A stretch of 64,000 nt of DNA from Physella acuta (Eukaryota > Mollusca > Gastropoda > Physidae), in assembly GCF_028476545.1 (NCBI RefSeq), contig NW_026731883.1, positions 248,001-312,000 of the forward strand, given 5' to 3'. The first letter of the stretch is position 1. Every line of letters starts with the position of its first letter. This document shows, piece after piece, positions 1 through 12,332 of this stretch. Both the position numbers and the translations under genes were made by a program. A model generated the notes under the pieces. It made no database searches. It was not told the origin of the DNA and was given only the letters and a program-made list of their open reading frames with translations.

Positions 1-2
1 TA

Positions 3-2684
3 ACAGCCATCAACCAGCAGAAGGCATTGTACAAGCACAAGGAAGTTCTGAAGAAGGAGATACTTAGGAAGAGGTCACTGATGGAGAAAAATTTGCAGCA
101 AGAAATTTATGTAAGTTTTGTTTCATTCTTTTATAAAAAATATCTTTCTTAAAAATTTTCAAAAAATTTAATTTTTTTATTAATAATACAATTTTTTAAA
201 ATATGAAAATTAAACTAATCCACAGCTTAATGTAAAATAAAAAGCATGTGATTTAAAGATGTGTAAACCATACTGTTAGAAAGAATATTTATAATATATT
301 CAATTCTTGTACAGAATGAAATGGCTGACAAGGTGAAAAAGACAAAAGTTTCAGCCTCAACTGTTAAGTCCCCTCAAGCAGGCTCCATAGCTACAACCAC
401 TACAACTGTACCAGTAGTTGCAGCACAGTCTTTGGTCAGTCCACCAACCCAAGTGCCCACTGTCAAGGTCAAGAAAGATCTGAAAACTTTAATACCTGTA
501 ACTGATGCAAAATCAGCACAGAAAAGAAAACAAAAACTCATTTCCACTGGCAACAAGGGATTGAACCCGAAAGAAAAATTGTATTGTGTCTGCAAAACGC
601 CATATGATGAAAGCAAGTAAGTTACATAGGTTTTTCCTTGTTTTTTTTAAATGTCTCTAAAATATTTAAGCTTTCCACGTGGACAATAAATCAAAGGATT
701 GTTTTACTATTTACTGTTTGGGCATTTAAATATTTCACTCTCTAGCTGAGCTAAATGATAAAGCAGTTTATAAAGGCTTTTTTACTATCGTCATGAATCA
801 AAAAATTAAAATAAATAGCTGTATCCAAAATTATAGTCTTAGTTTATAATATGACTGGCTTAATGTTTTTAGAAATAATATTTTCAAACTTAGAAAATTA
901 GGAAAAAAAACAACTCAACATCTTAACAGTTGTTTTAATGATCAATTCCATTATATTTTAAGCCCAACTATCAAAGAATTAGTTTCAATTTTACTGAGTA
1001 TATTACCTGTAATTTCTAAACCAAATTTGTAGAAAATTAACAGCTAGTGGTATAACAACATAAACATGTAATTTTATTATCTCTGGCCTCAGCCAAAAAC
1101 TTCAGATTGTGTTGTGAGCATGACTCCATTGCAACAGGGAAACTAAAATACTTAAGATATTTCAGATACAATTAGCTGCATACAACACTAGACTCAATTT
1201 CTGTTGCGTAAGGACAGTGTTAGATTATAATTGGGGATTCCATAGTTAAGTGATAGAGCAAACATGAGCCAGTTCACATGATCAAGTCAGTTGGAGGTTT
1301 ATTTGTTCAGTAAGCTCTGATTCAGATTAGTATCTAGTTGGGAAAGTAAAGTCAGGTACACAATCATTTCATGTCAAAGTCAAACAACCAGATAAACACT
1401 TAAATCTTCCTCTAGACCATCAAATCTGAAAGGGTACTATTTTATAGCTTGCTTACACAGACAGTTTAAGCTCATTACACTGTAGTATTTATATTTATAA
1501 CTTCAGTTTGTTTTTATTTCGTTTCTTAAAAGTAGCTAAATTTTTTTGTTATAGATTTTATATTGGATGTGATTTGTGCTCAAACTGGTTCCATGGAGCA
1601 TGTGTTAACATCAGTGAAGATAGAGCTAAATTTATTGATTCTTATACCTGTGAAGATTGTCGTAAACAACAAGAGCATATATCAGAAGAGCTTTATTGCC
1701 TCTGTAGGACACCTTATGATGAAAATCAGTAAGGAGCTCTCTTTCTTAAAACAATCTGTTGCATTGTTTTTCATTTCCAATACATATTTAAAATTATATA
1801 TATATATATTATATACAGTTTATATATATAGTTTTTAAAATGTAATGGCAATAATATATATATACATATGTATATATGAATGTAAGTATGCATATGTTTG
1901 TCAGCAATTTAAATATGAATTCCCTCTGAACAGGTTCTATATCGGATGTGACCGTTGTCAGGATTGGTTTCATGGTTACTGTGTAGGCATTTCTAAACAT
2001 GAAGCAGACAAAATTGAAGTTTATGTTTGTCCCAATTGTCAAAATGAAGAAGTGGCTGATCCTATAGCACAGAAGCCTTTAACAACAGCAGAATATCAAG
2101 TCTTGCAAAAATTGTTAAAAGATTTGCAGGTGTGTATTACATTTTTGTTCTCTCTGCTGTTGCTAGTTTGATTGATAAATGGAAACAGTTAAAATGAAAA
2201 TAGCTGTTGTAAATATTATTTTAATCTTCATTTGCAGGCTCACAAAATGGCTTGGCCTTTTCTACAACCAGTGGATCCGAAAGAAGTTCCAGATTATTAT
2301 GATATTGTTGCTGAACCAATGGGTACTTCACATTTTTATACTTTATATTTAAAATTTTAAATAGAAAATTTAATTTTCTTTGTACATGCTCAGTAGACTA
2401 CACTAAATTAATCATGTTTACTACCTTCTCTTACCTAATTTGAAAGTTGCTTTTAAATTTTTTACTCCTATTTTTCCCCATCTATAGATTTGACCATTGT
2501 GGAGGCTAAGTTATTTACCAAAGCATACCACAAGCTAAATGATTTCATGAAGGATATCACAAAAATATTTGATAATTGTCGTCTGTATAATCCTGTGGAC
2601 ACGGCATACTTTCAGTGTGCTGAAGTTGTGGAGACATATTTTGCACAGCGGGTGAAAGCATTACGTAGTGCTAACAAACTGTAA
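3..2684 (+). CDS. BPTF: BPTF/NURF301 C-terminal part: two PHD fingers and bromodomain (5' end outside window)
   Basis: Largest subunit of the NURF chromatin-remodelling complex; in the nucleus it reads H3K4me3 and acetyl-lysine and anchors the ISWI ATPase. Six exons are visible: 3-110 (partial), 315-616, 1555-1728, 1934-2129, 2238-2322, 2488-2684, all GT-AG and in phase. The protein runs: a basic helix ([11 protein letters not shown], as in human BPTF), a Ser/Thr/Val linker, PHD finger 1 (from [12 protein letters not shown]), PHD finger 2 (from [12 protein letters not shown]), then the bromodomain (from AHKMAWPF) with the acetyl-lysine-binding Asn in RLYNP. It ends RSANKL. Both PHD fingers keep the Cys4-His-Cys3 zinc ligands and the Tyr/Tyr/Tyr/Trp residues that form the H3K4me3 cage in human BPTF. 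Two tandem C-terminal PHD fingers match the fly NURF301 layout rather than the single one in human. The N-terminal DDT domain and first PHD lie left of the window. Confidence 0.95.
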
Positions 2685-5572
2685 TTGTTAACTTGGCATA
2701 GGATATGTAAATGTAATTGATATAATTGCAATGGGCAGCAGAGAACAATTATTCCACTTGATGGGTTTTGGATTTAGTATGTAAAAAAAAAATCTGTAAG
2801 ATTTGGGATTAGAATGAAAAAAATGTAGTGGAAGTATTGTTGTACAGTATTTTTTATGTAAAGATTTATGCATAATTATACCTAATACAGCCGTCAGGTT
2901 TTAGAGTTGCATTCTTGATTCTGCTATGTTTACTTGTTACGTTGTAGATTACATCAATTTAGATCTATGTGTATTGTCATTGCAACTATATATCACATTT
3001 TTACAATTTCATCATCATGTAGATTTTTTTATTGAATTTATTAATTCAATGGTTATATTCTTGTCAGTGTATGAAACAAGTAAGAACATCAAAGGGTGAA
3101 TCTGTTTAATTCTCTAGTCTAGTGGAGTAGTCATAGATGAAAATGGAACTTTTTTTTGCTTGTCCTGGCCAACTTCTTTCTATGGTCTTCACATTCAGTG
3201 ACAGTAGTTTTAAGTCTGCTGCTTGTAAAATTAAATATACTCAGGGATAATATGGTGAATGTCTCTGCTTTAGTTGTCACCCTCTAGCATCCTTTCAATG
3301 CATCTTAAGAAAATTACTCTGTACTTACCAACAAAAAATACTTAATTTTTTCTAGAAGCCATCAAAGTTACTAGTTCTTTTTCTTGGCAGTTCTCTCATG
3401 CTTGTAATCTTGTTCAGTTATACAAGACTTTGTCGTATAAAATCATAGCAATAATAAAAATGAAATTTTTATATACATAAAAGTACAAATTGATGTTTAA
3501 TGCAACAAAGCCAGTAATGGAGGTCTTGTCTGTTCATTTGCTAGTCTGAATAAGTTATTGGCAAGGGAGATATGTGTTGCACAACTGTAAGTTTCAATCC
3601 TGGCTTTTATTAAAACTTAGCAAGAATACATCATTTTGTATGTGTAATGTATTCCTCCAACTTCTTTGTTTTGTGTGTAGAAATCAAGTAATACTAATAG
3701 CTAATGTAGAAATAAATAACAAAAATCATAATTGTTAAAGAAATTGTTTTTATAGTATCATTTTTTATCTGTACGATATCTGAAATAATAGATAGTAAAT
3801 GATAAAATTAGTTATCAATGTAACTACATGAAGTTAGATCTGTTTTGAAGCAATTTAAAATATAGCATAAACAGTGCTTAGTATTTTAAAAGGTTTTTAG
3901 AGATGAAACTGACATGCATTTTTTAAAGGTGTTTTAAAATATGGTTGGCTATCTTTTTCCATTGTACATTTGAAGTACCTTAGTAAAAAAAAATTCTGAC
4001 TATTACAAATATAAAAGATGAGAGCTTATTATTAATTTATAATAATTTTCTTACAATTACAAGGGTTTATTGAGAATACTTCAGTGCCTATTCACATATA
4101 ATACATACATATTCCTCCAGGTGATGTGAGTGCACTAAAGGGAAGGTGTTTATTTGAAAAGTAACCATTAGTTTAACAATTAAAGAAATGTGTCCAATTC
4201 TGCCAGGTAATTTGATGTGTCTGAACAAGCTGCTCTGTATGTATGTAAAGAATCAAAGCAATAATCTTGACAATGTTTTCACTTATAATGTTCCAGTGAG
4301 ATTGTTTACCTGTTTTTTTTTGAAAATTTGGTGCAATTCTTGTTAGTAAATGGAATAAATATTTTGATTTGGAATGAGAATTATGATATGAGTATTATGA
4401 GTTGAATATGTACATTTCTACATGTAATGTTGAGCTGCTCTTGTTGCTGGTCTCCCAGTTTACCATTATGTTGATCACAGTGGTATATGATCATCTTCTC
4501 TTTACTATTAAACATGTGTATTGTCATTTTGAGCAAGTTATCTAGTGTTTGAATGTATCAATACTTAAATAGATGCAATAAATATAAATATGATGTGCAA
4601 CAATATTTATGACAGTAATAACTTATATTGTTCCTTCATTTCTATGCATATGTTTCTATAATCTATACCTGTTTTTAAAAATAATTTTTTGGTCATTGTC
4701 ATATAAGATAGTCTAACATAATGCTAAACATGTCTTGATATTGCTTTAATTTTAAAGAAACCTAGTTAACTATTTAAAATTGAACTATTGGGTTGGTAAG
4801 AAGTTGGCTCATACTTGCTGGAAAATAGATTTTCACTATCCACATGAACTTCTGATGTACATGTAAATACATTTTTGTAAATGAACAAAATGTGTTGTTT
4901 TGCTTTGTGCTATAGAATGTGTGTTTGGCTTATAATTTTTGCTATCTAGAATTGTGAATGAAGTCCAAAGCTGATGAATTAAGAGAACCAAAAACAGTTT
5001 TAAAATTATTTTTTATTTTATTACACTTAAACATTTAGTGTATACTCAGTGAACATTTGAGAATAAATAACACCAATGCTCTCTAAATTAGAGAAATCAT
5101 CCACTCATCAAAACTGTTGTAGGATCACATTTTAAATATATGATTGCTTGCAGAATAAATATTTCTTAGAATCTGTGCTCAAACTTTAAGGAAGAAGTTC
5201 CCCATTTTAATTCCAATCCCCCTCCAACCCAGGAGTTGCATGTAAAAACAGAATATTACCAATACAATGGGCACTTTCTGGATATGCCCTAATAAGTAAT
5301 CTAACCATCAAAACTTTGCCCAAGTTCTATATTCACAGACAGCCTAACTTAGTTACACTTACACCAAATGAATATGAATGTATAACTACACTTCTTACTA
5401 AATCTCATTCTGGATCAATAAATGAATTGATAGGATACAAAATCAGGAATAAACTATGCATGAAGGACTAGTGGATAGCTGTTGTTTTGACAATCATCTA
5501 GTTGCATCGTTAATATCACTTAAGATTGAGTTTATTTAAATAACAGACAATACATTAAAAAAAAAAAAATAA
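2685..5572. other. 3' UTRs and convergent intergenic space between BPTF and the ankyrin-SOCS gene
   Basis: No coding signal in either direction. AATAAA-type signals for BPTF occur near 3452, 3710, 4357 and 4578, so the 3' UTR may be about 0.8 to 1.9 kb; which one is used cannot be told. For the minus-strand gene the nearest candidate is TTTATT at 5531-5536 (AATAAA on the minus strand), about 40 bases past its stop. The rest is AT-rich single-copy-looking DNA. Confidence 0.6.
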
Positions 5573-8500
5573 TCAGTCTAAAGCATCTAATCCCAAAATT
5601 CTAGTGTTGCGGAAATAGGGATTTGCTCTATATTGGGTTACTCCTGTACTCAAATAATCCTGAATACACCTAGATTTATGCTTATACAGAAGACTATTTT
5701 GTACAACTAATGGAACTGGTAACATTCTAATGCGAGATTCCCTGTCATGATTATTTCCAAGAACAGCAGAAACCTTAACAAAGCTTAGAGACGCCAGAGA
5801 GAGTGGCTTGAAAATGAAGTCTATGACTGAGTCACCCAATTCCATTGCTTCTTGTGCCACACGTTTTCTTATACCTTGGTTTTGTTGTAAGACAACATCA
5901 CCCTGTGTCAGGTACCAGATCTGAAGGAAGTAGGAAGCTAAGTAGATATTTTTGCAAAAAATTGCTGTAAGCAATGGTGATATAAGCTCACCCACTTGGG
6001 CAGTTGCGTAATACTCATAAGGAACAGAGCAAATGTTTCTGATCATTCCAAAAGGTACCAACGGGGGTGCTGCACCAGAAATAACAAACAATTCAATTAA
6101 GTCTATTTGATCAAAGCTGACTATCAGCTTGTGGAAGAGCAATGCATTTTCTATTTTAGACATATCAGGGATGGCGCCAGCTTGTAGAAGTGTTTTTAAA
6201 CACTGGAAAGTACCAAAATTGTCATTTAAAAGTGACCACCCATGTAGAGTATCCAACACCCACCATATGGCACTTCGTCCTGCGTCATCAGTTATATTGA
6301 TATTGGCACCAGATTCTATAAGTGTTTTCATAGCCTGGTTGTTAGCACACACAGCAGCATGCATGACAGCAGTGCACCCTGTGTTATCCTGAATATCCAT
6401 ATCCACATGACTGTCAATAAGCAGCTTTACTTTATCATAACTCTCGGATACAACAGCATGTACTAATGCTGTTGAACCATTTATGTCTTGAATATTTACA
6501 TCAGCACCTTTACTTATTAACAAGTGCATTATATTCACATTACACCTCAGTGCTGCTATGATTAATGGTGTTTCTCTTCTAAAGTTTGGTTTGTTGACAT
6601 CAACACCATAATCTATAAGCAGAGCAATCTTACTTTCATGAGCTATGGAATGAGATACGGCACAGACTAAAACAGATGAACCATTGTTGTCTTGTGCATG
6701 CACATTTGCACCAGCTTTAATCAACATTTCTAAAATGATTGTGGTGCAGTATTGTGCAGCTATGATTAAAGCTGTTTCACCATTTTTGTTCGTAATGCTG
6801 AGATCGGTCCCTGAAGAAATAAGCATTTTGATTTTAGCAATATCACGCTGTTTTAAAGCATACATTAAGGCTGTAGAGCCATCACAGGATTGTTTGTTGG
6901 AATCTGCCCCATTCAGTAGCAGTAAAGGAATAATATTACCCTCTCCAAAAACAGCCAACATCAATGGTGTCATTCCTTTGTGATCTTCTAAATTAACATT
7001 TGCCCCATGCTGTAGGAGCATCTTAATGGCTTTTTGCTTCCCAGCAATAATAGACAAGTGCAGTGCAGATTTACCACTATGCGTTACGTAATTGAGATCA
7101 ATACCACCTTCAAGGAGTGCCTTCAAAGCATTCATTTTCTCAAACTTTGAAGCATATATCAAAGCAGTATCCCCAAAGCTTGTTTCCAAGTTCATGCAAG
7201 CACCGTGCTTAATTAGTACTTGAATACTTTTGCTGTTATCTAGGCGAACAGCTTCCATTAATGCTGAATTATCTTTACAATCTTTCTCATCTATTTTTGC
7301 ACCATGATGTAAAAGTAGTTCAACCATTTTATGATCTTTGGCAGCTAAAACTAAGGGCACTGGTTGTGCCATCCCCCCTTGATTCACATCTGCTCCCTGA
7401 TCCAAGATAAATGCTGCAAGTTCAAGGTCAATCTCTTTAATAGCAAATACAAGTAATTTATTTCTCATTTCAATGCTGACTGTTTCACGGACATTTGGAA
7501 ATAGTTTATATTGTCCTTTTTCTGCTGCTAATTGAAAGACAGTGTCGTCCAACTCAGCTCCATGATCCAATAGTAACTCTACACCTCGTTGGTTATTACC
7601 ACACTTTAGGGCTAGGATCAGTGCTGTCTCATTTTTAGCATTCATCAAATTTACATTAGCCTGGCATCTGATCAAATATTCTGCTATATCAGGTCTGTTT
7701 TTTTGGGATGCTACCATCAATGGTGTCATCTTTTCAGCAGTTTGATTATTTAGATCAGCTTTATGTTGTACTAACAGTTTAATAGCCTCTAAATTGCCAG
7801 CAAGTGTAGCCAGGTAAATGGGTGAAATATTCTTTTTTGTGGCTTTATTAACACTGGCGCCATAGTTCAAAAGAACTCGAACAATATCAAAGAAAATGGA
7901 CCTGTTTAAATCTGTTTCATTAGAGTCAAACAAGGCTAGCATGAGAGGTGTATAACCTTTTGCATCGGCTACATTAACTATCCCTGGAAACTCACTTTCA
8001 AGAATTAATTTTACCAATTTTATATTGCCTTTCTTCACAGCCATAATTAGAGGTGTTGATTGCACATTTTTTTTACTGTCGATGAATACATCTAATAGAT
8101 CTTCTATGCCACGTTCCTTTGCCATATCTAAAGCACTAATCCCATTTTTGTCTTTTAAATTGAAATCAGTGTCTTTGTGATATGCAAAATGTTTTATTGC
8201 ACAATAGTCTTGATTTTCAATGGCTAACATTAAAACTGTTCTTCCTTTGTTGTCCTGTATGTTGACATTGCTGCAAGCTTCTTGAGATGTTAGATATTCT
8301 ATTAATGGCAAAGAGCATGCCTTAACTGTGGCAACCATCAGTGCTGTTTGACCTGATTTAGTTTTAAAGTTTACATCCATGCCACTTCTAACAAGAATTT
8401 TTACTATATCAATAAATCCATGTTCTGCAGCTGTTATCAAAGATGAAGAATTTAATTTATCTTTCTTTTTCAGTTTTAAGCGCTGACTAATAAGAAGTTG

Positions 8501-8728
8501 TAAAATACGCTTTTGGCCCAGTTCTGAGGCTTTATAAATTGCTGAATCAAGTGTTTTAGAGGGTATATAATGAGACATTGATTCCAAAATGTTTGAGATC
8601 TCTCCTATTGCACCATCTGTTAAAGCTTGCATTAGCCTTGTGCTGTAAGAGGATCGACATCTTTCTGCTACAGGCTGATCTTCTCCCACATGAATTTTAC
8701 GCTTTCGATGATTTTCTTTACCAGCCAT
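5573..8728 (-). CDS. Intronless ankyrin-repeat protein with C-terminal SOCS box (ASB-like)
   Basis: A single uninterrupted frame of 1,051 residues. The start is the ATG at 8728 (MAGKENHRKRK); the frame stays open 24 bases further up but only to a TTG codon, so I did not use it. Residues 1-35 are basic. About two dozen ankyrin repeats follow (typical G-xTALhxA and LLLxxGAdvN blocks) to about residue 880. Residues ~975-1018 form a SOCS box: SLASLSFVKVSAVLG, then RIRMLPVPLVVQNSLLY, matching the family's BC box and LPLPxxLKxYLLY segment. By family knowledge this is an Elongin B/C-Cullin5 substrate adaptor, with the repeats binding the target; the target is unknown. Oddity: the BC-box cysteine (SLxxxC) is a serine here, which may weaken Elongin C binding. 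The lack of introns, in contrast to every neighbour, suggests a retrocopy or an intron-poor expanded family. It is not clearly orthologous to any one vertebrate ASB gene. Confidence 0.86.
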   Translation of the reverse strand: MAGKENHRKRKIHVGEDQPVAERCRSSYSTRLMQALTDGAIGEISNILESMSHYIPSKTLDSAIYKASELGQKRILQLLISQRLKLKKKDKLNSSSLITAAEHGFIDIVKILVRSGMDVNFKTKSGQTALMVATVKACSLPLIEYLTSQEACSNVNIQDNKGRTVLMLAIENQDYCAIKHFAYHKDTDFNLKDKNGISALDMAKERGIEDLLDVFIDSKKNVQSTPLIMAVKKGNIKLVKLILESEFPGIVNVADAKGYTPLMLALFDSNETDLNRSIFFDIVRVLLNYGASVNKATKKNISPIYLATLAGNLEAIKLLVQHKADLNNQTAEKMTPLMVASQKNRPDIAEYLIRCQANVNLMNAKNETALILALKCGNNQRGVELLLDHGAELDDTVFQLAAEKGQYKLFPNVRETVSIEMRNKLLVFAIKEIDLELAAFILDQGADVNQGGMAQPVPLVLAAKDHKMVELLLHHGAKIDEKDCKDNSALMEAVRLDNSKSIQVLIKHGACMNLETSFGDTALIYASKFEKMNALKALLEGGIDLNYVTHSGKSALHLSIIAGKQKAIKMLLQHGANVNLEDHKGMTPLMLAVFGEGNIIPLLLLNGADSNKQSCDGSTALMYALKQRDIAKIKMLISSGTDLSITNKNGETALIIAAQYCTTIILEMLIKAGANVHAQDNNGSSVLVCAVSHSIAHESKIALLIDYGVDVNKPNFRRETPLIIAALRCNVNIMHLLISKGADVNIQDINGSTALVHAVVSESYDKVKLLIDSHVDMDIQDNTGCTAVMHAAVCANNQAMKTLIESGANINITDDAGRSAIWWVLDTLHGWSLLNDNFGTFQCLKTLLQAGAIPDMSKIENALLFHKLIVSFDQIDLIELFVISGAAPPLVPFGMIRNICSVPYEYYATAQVGELISPLLTAIFCKNIYLASYFLQIWYLTQGDVVLQQNQGIRKRVAQEAMELGDSVIDFIFKPLSLASLSFVKVSAVLGNNHDRESRIRMLPVPLVVQNSLLYKHKSRCIQDYLSTGVTQYRANPYFRNTRILGLDALD

Positions 8729-9179
8729 ATTTTTCTTTAAGAAAATGAACAATAGTTAATGTAATAATAAAAAATAATGAAACCTATCAATTTCATAGAT
8801 ATTGTCAATAATAATTTAAACCAGAGGGTTAGACTACCTCGTAACCTTAGTATTAGAAGTTAGAGCTAGGCAAAGGCTTGGTTGTTAAGGAGATCATCAA
8901 TAAATGACATCTCACACAAGCTAGGTCAGTCCAGGCTTTTGTGATGGGAAGAAAGGCTTAGACTGCCTTAGAAAGGATCTCAAAGGGACAACTTGAAATA
9001 TCATCCTTTTTATCTTTATTTTTAGTTTAGGCTTAAAACTTTATATTAATTAATTATTAGTGTACTATTTTTATCAATAATTTTCTACAGAATCTAATGT
9101 TTTTTTTTTTTAAATTTACAATCGTGTTTCTTTTTAAATGTTTTTTGTTAGGCCACTACTCTAGGCTTAGTGCCCTGGC
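8729..9179 (-). promoter_or_regulatory. Upstream region of the ankyrin-SOCS gene
   Basis: The 450 bases before the start codon hold no coding signal. The sequence is AT-rich with T runs around 9100. No TATA or initiator element stands out, so the transcription start cannot be placed. Confidence 0.3.
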
Positions 9180-9830
9180 CTAGTGCCTAGTCTAGTAGAT
9201 CTTCTACGAGTAAAGTTAACTCACTAGCTAACTTTAAATTAAACTTAGCCTTTACTTAGCGCCTTGTTTAAGCTTATTTCTAATATCTCGTGTGTAGAAG
9301 GCCTATGCGAAATACCAAATAGAATCTAGTCTAGATCTACATCTAAAATCTAGTAGATCTAGAATCAAGAGGCGTAAAACTAAGCAACATTATTCTACTG
9401 TGCCTCAACCACCTCTGGTCACTATTTATTTACATTTAGATCTAGATCTAGATCTATTTATTGTACTTAGATTATCTACCCCTAGATCCTATATATTTTA
9501 GTCCAAGTTGCCACAAAAGATTTACGGGAAAATGCCATTTTCGAATTACTAAAAAATATTCCAGATCTAAACCTAGATCTAGAACTCTATAAATCTATAT
9601 GTCTCTTGTTGGTTCTTGAACTTTAAATAGAATCTAGCTCTACAATTACAATGTCACAAATTTTGCAACAAAGATAAGATCTAGTAGTTTAAGCATGCCG
9701 CGAAAATATCACATATGAAGGTTTTAATTTAAAACTTAAAATGAAAAAATCGATATAGATCTAGACTCTAGTATAGAGGGCTTTAAATAAATTACACAGC
9801 TTTTAAAAATTAAAGTTTTAGATCTCAGTC
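9180..9830. repeat. TAGATC/TCTAGA-rich low-complexity stretch
   Basis: The palindromic hexamers TAGATC, AGATCT and TCTAGA recur at high density, including a perfect run at ~9438-9455 (TCTAGATCTAGATCTAG). The same motif clusters again at 30500-30890, 31965-32000 and 32118-32135, always outside coding exons. The stretch is not a strict tandem array, because the hexamers are scattered in AT-rich sequence. The origin is unknown: a degraded microsatellite or a genome-wide preferred motif. Confidence 0.6.
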
Positions 9831-10119
9831 ATAAAATAAAGACTCTTGTGTCTCCTTTAATAGCCTGCACTAGAACACAATTATTATATTATTAATATTT
9901 TATTATAATAATTATTAATTATTGAATAGGCCTACATTTTAATTATAAAATTAACCTAGCCCGAGAAAGGCTGAATTATTTGTCTTTGTCTCATTTATAT
10001 TTGTTGGTTGTTAACTTGTTCGCTTTTAGAACAAATACAACTATTGACAACTAAACTTCATTATAATATTATAATTTATTTTGTCTAAAACATTAAAAGA
10101 AAACGCCTCATCGCGATTG

Positions 10120-10272
10120 GGTTTTGTTTTCGATTCCATGTTTTTTAATGGATTATAATTTTGCATAGACTTGTCTTGACATCAAGATTTGTTTCAAAAT
10201 GGCGGTTATCTTGATTTGGAATAGACATACTTATTGCATTTCGGACAAATTTCTTTAGCCAGCTAATTAAGT
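10120..10272 (+). promoter_or_regulatory. Candidate promoter and non-coding first exon with YY1-like motif
   Basis: Between AT-rich flanks lies a CpG-containing patch (cgcctcatcgcgattgg, including an inverted CCAAT at ~10119-10123). It is followed at 10195-10205 by CAAAATGGCGG, a close match to the YY1 site often found at transcription starts. A consensus donor (GTAAGT) starts at 10273. The ATG inside the motif opens a frame of only about 19 codons, so I read this as a 5' UTR exon. Its partner may be the exon at 12257-12332. It could equally drive the divergent ankyrin gene. No transcript evidence is available. Confidence 0.35.
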
Positions 10273-12256
10273 GTAAGTTGCCTCTTTAAAATGTTGTCTG
10301 TTGTGTTTAATCCAAACAAGTAAATATGCCTAAAACCAGCCAAGACATTCCATTTTTTTAAAAAATAAAAATTTCTTTAGGCCTAAATCTAAATTATTAT
10401 AAAATTAAATTTATAAAAAAATAAAATAAAAACCTGAAGTTTTAGTTAGATGTCTAAAGACTAGTAGTACGCGTCTACTAATTAGTAGATCTAATTAGTC
10501 TAACAATTGGCATTTTGTTGAAACTGTTCCTAATTAATAATTATCACATAATGATAACATTTACATACAATTAGTATTAGTATTAGATTATTGGAAGGAG
10601 GATTTGCCATTCAATAAACCATACAAATACAAAAATTAATAATTATCATTCTGGGGAAAGTCGTTTTTTAAAATGAATTTTCAAAGATTTAGGTTAGGTC
10701 CAACTGCTTCTTTTTTCTTGTAAAATTGCAAAATAGTTATTGCCCTTCCTTGGTTTATTACACCATTGTTGTTTTCACTCATATGTAGGCCCTAATGATA
10801 AGGAAATTGAAAATTGATGTAAAAGATTGTAGACAATAAGAATGTGTAAGTGAAACAAAGATCAGAAAAAGAAAAAGACAAATAATTATGCCATTCTGCA
10901 ATAATATTAATTATCATAAGGCACTTTTCATACTGCACCTCTGTTTTTGAAGATATACAGAAAATTTTTTTCTCAAGTTAAACAGATACAAGAAAAATAA
11001 TGCTAGTTAAGAGTTCGGCACTGAAATTTTGTAACAATATAGCCACATTTGGTGTGGAACATACCAGTCCGGTAAATCTGTTCATTAGGTCAAACTCAAT
11101 CTTAAAATAGATATTAGGGATGTCTGATTTTTTCATCTTCGCAACTCCATGTTGACATAAAGTTTAACGTTAGGCACAGGTTAAAAAAACAATAGAATAT
11201 AATATAGATTCTTATCTAGTCATTGTAAAAAGATGAAAGATCTAGCTTAATCAAACTGTTCTTTTGTATGGTAAATTTTTTTTATTGCTATCTGGCATGC
11301 ATACAACTAGGTCTAACTCTATATTCCTAAGCCTATGTAGGCCTGTTTTTCAATTTGATTGGGCAGGGGAGGAGAAGAAGTGATGTCACTGATGATCTCA
11401 AGTAGCAAATAGTGTTCATTCTATGGTATAGGCCAGATGAATTCACAGTGAGCCCACAGATTGTGGTGTGATTTTTCAAGCGAGTGCCGATGTTTGGAAT
11501 TTCTTGAATAATTTTATTTTTTTAAACTTAATTAGATAAAAGATTCTAAACAAAAAGCACACATGTCGTTTGCAATATGAAGAATAAAATATTAAAAGAC
11601 ACTGATTACTGGCAGTGATAATCCCTGATTCAAACTCGTAGCCCCAGGGCTAGCAAAGTTAGCTGTTGTACTGTTGACTCTACCACGCCCAAAGTATTAA
11701 CAAATGAAGTGGGGTTTTGTCTGATTTTGACACTGAGGTTACGGAATTACGATTATGCAGTCAGCAAAAAAAAAATTGTCATAAGCGTTAATCAGTGGAG
11801 ATATTACATTTTGACTCAAATCTCAAATATTTTAGGAAAAAAATTGCAAATCAACAAATCTTTTTTCCCTGGCTTTACCGACATTAGATAATATTGCTAA
11901 TCACATAACTTAATTTTTCATTTTGGGCTAAGATTTGTTTAAGGTTAAAATGTCAAAGGAAATTACCAAATAAATGCATGTCTTCATCTGAATTTCTAAC
12001 ATACATTCCACTTATCTAATTTGTTACACCCTAAGTTTATTTTAACTAAAACAATTTCATTTCCTTTTGACTTACACTGACTAAATAGAGCGCAACTGCT
12101 CTAAAACATTCTTAATTTGTGATTCTGTTACTTTAGATTTCATTACTTATTTTCTTTCTACTGCTTTCATTCATTGTGTGACTTACTAGATTGTTCAGAA
12201 CTCATTTCCTTAATGTATTAGAATTTCTGTTATCAACATTAAATATTTCTGTTCAG
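10273..12256. other. Non-coding stretch, candidate intron
   Basis: AT-rich. Open frames are short and lack splice-site or family support. Nothing recognisable was found. Confidence 0.4.
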
Positions 12257-12332
12257 AATCTGGAAATTTGAAGGTACTCATGTTGAAAGCATACTCTGTA
12301 CACTCAATTAAACCATGGAGATTGATATGCAG
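12257..12332 (+). other. Candidate alternative 5' exon carrying a start codon (possible upstream exon of CCP110)
   Basis: A pyrimidine-rich acceptor (ATTTCTGTTCAG) ends at 12256 and a donor (CAG|GTAAAT) lies at 12332/12333. Inside is ATG at 12315 in a strong Kozak context (AACCATGG), with an in-frame TAA six bases upstream. It would encode MEIDMQ and leave phase 0, the same phase as the CCP110 exon starting at 19206. Human CCP110 starts MEEYEK, so a short acidic N-terminus is plausible, but similarity over six residues is not evidence. If real, the 13.4-17.35 kb minisatellite lies in a CCP110 intron. Confidence 0.3.

Noticed and set aside
8729-8752. N-terminal extension of the ankyrin-SOCS protein (MFIFLKKN)
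   Set aside because: The first codon there is TTG, not ATG. The first ATG is at 8728.
10199-10255. Small peptide starting MAVILIWNRH
   Set aside because: Only about 19 codons, and its ATG is part of a YY1-like promoter motif; more likely 5' UTR.
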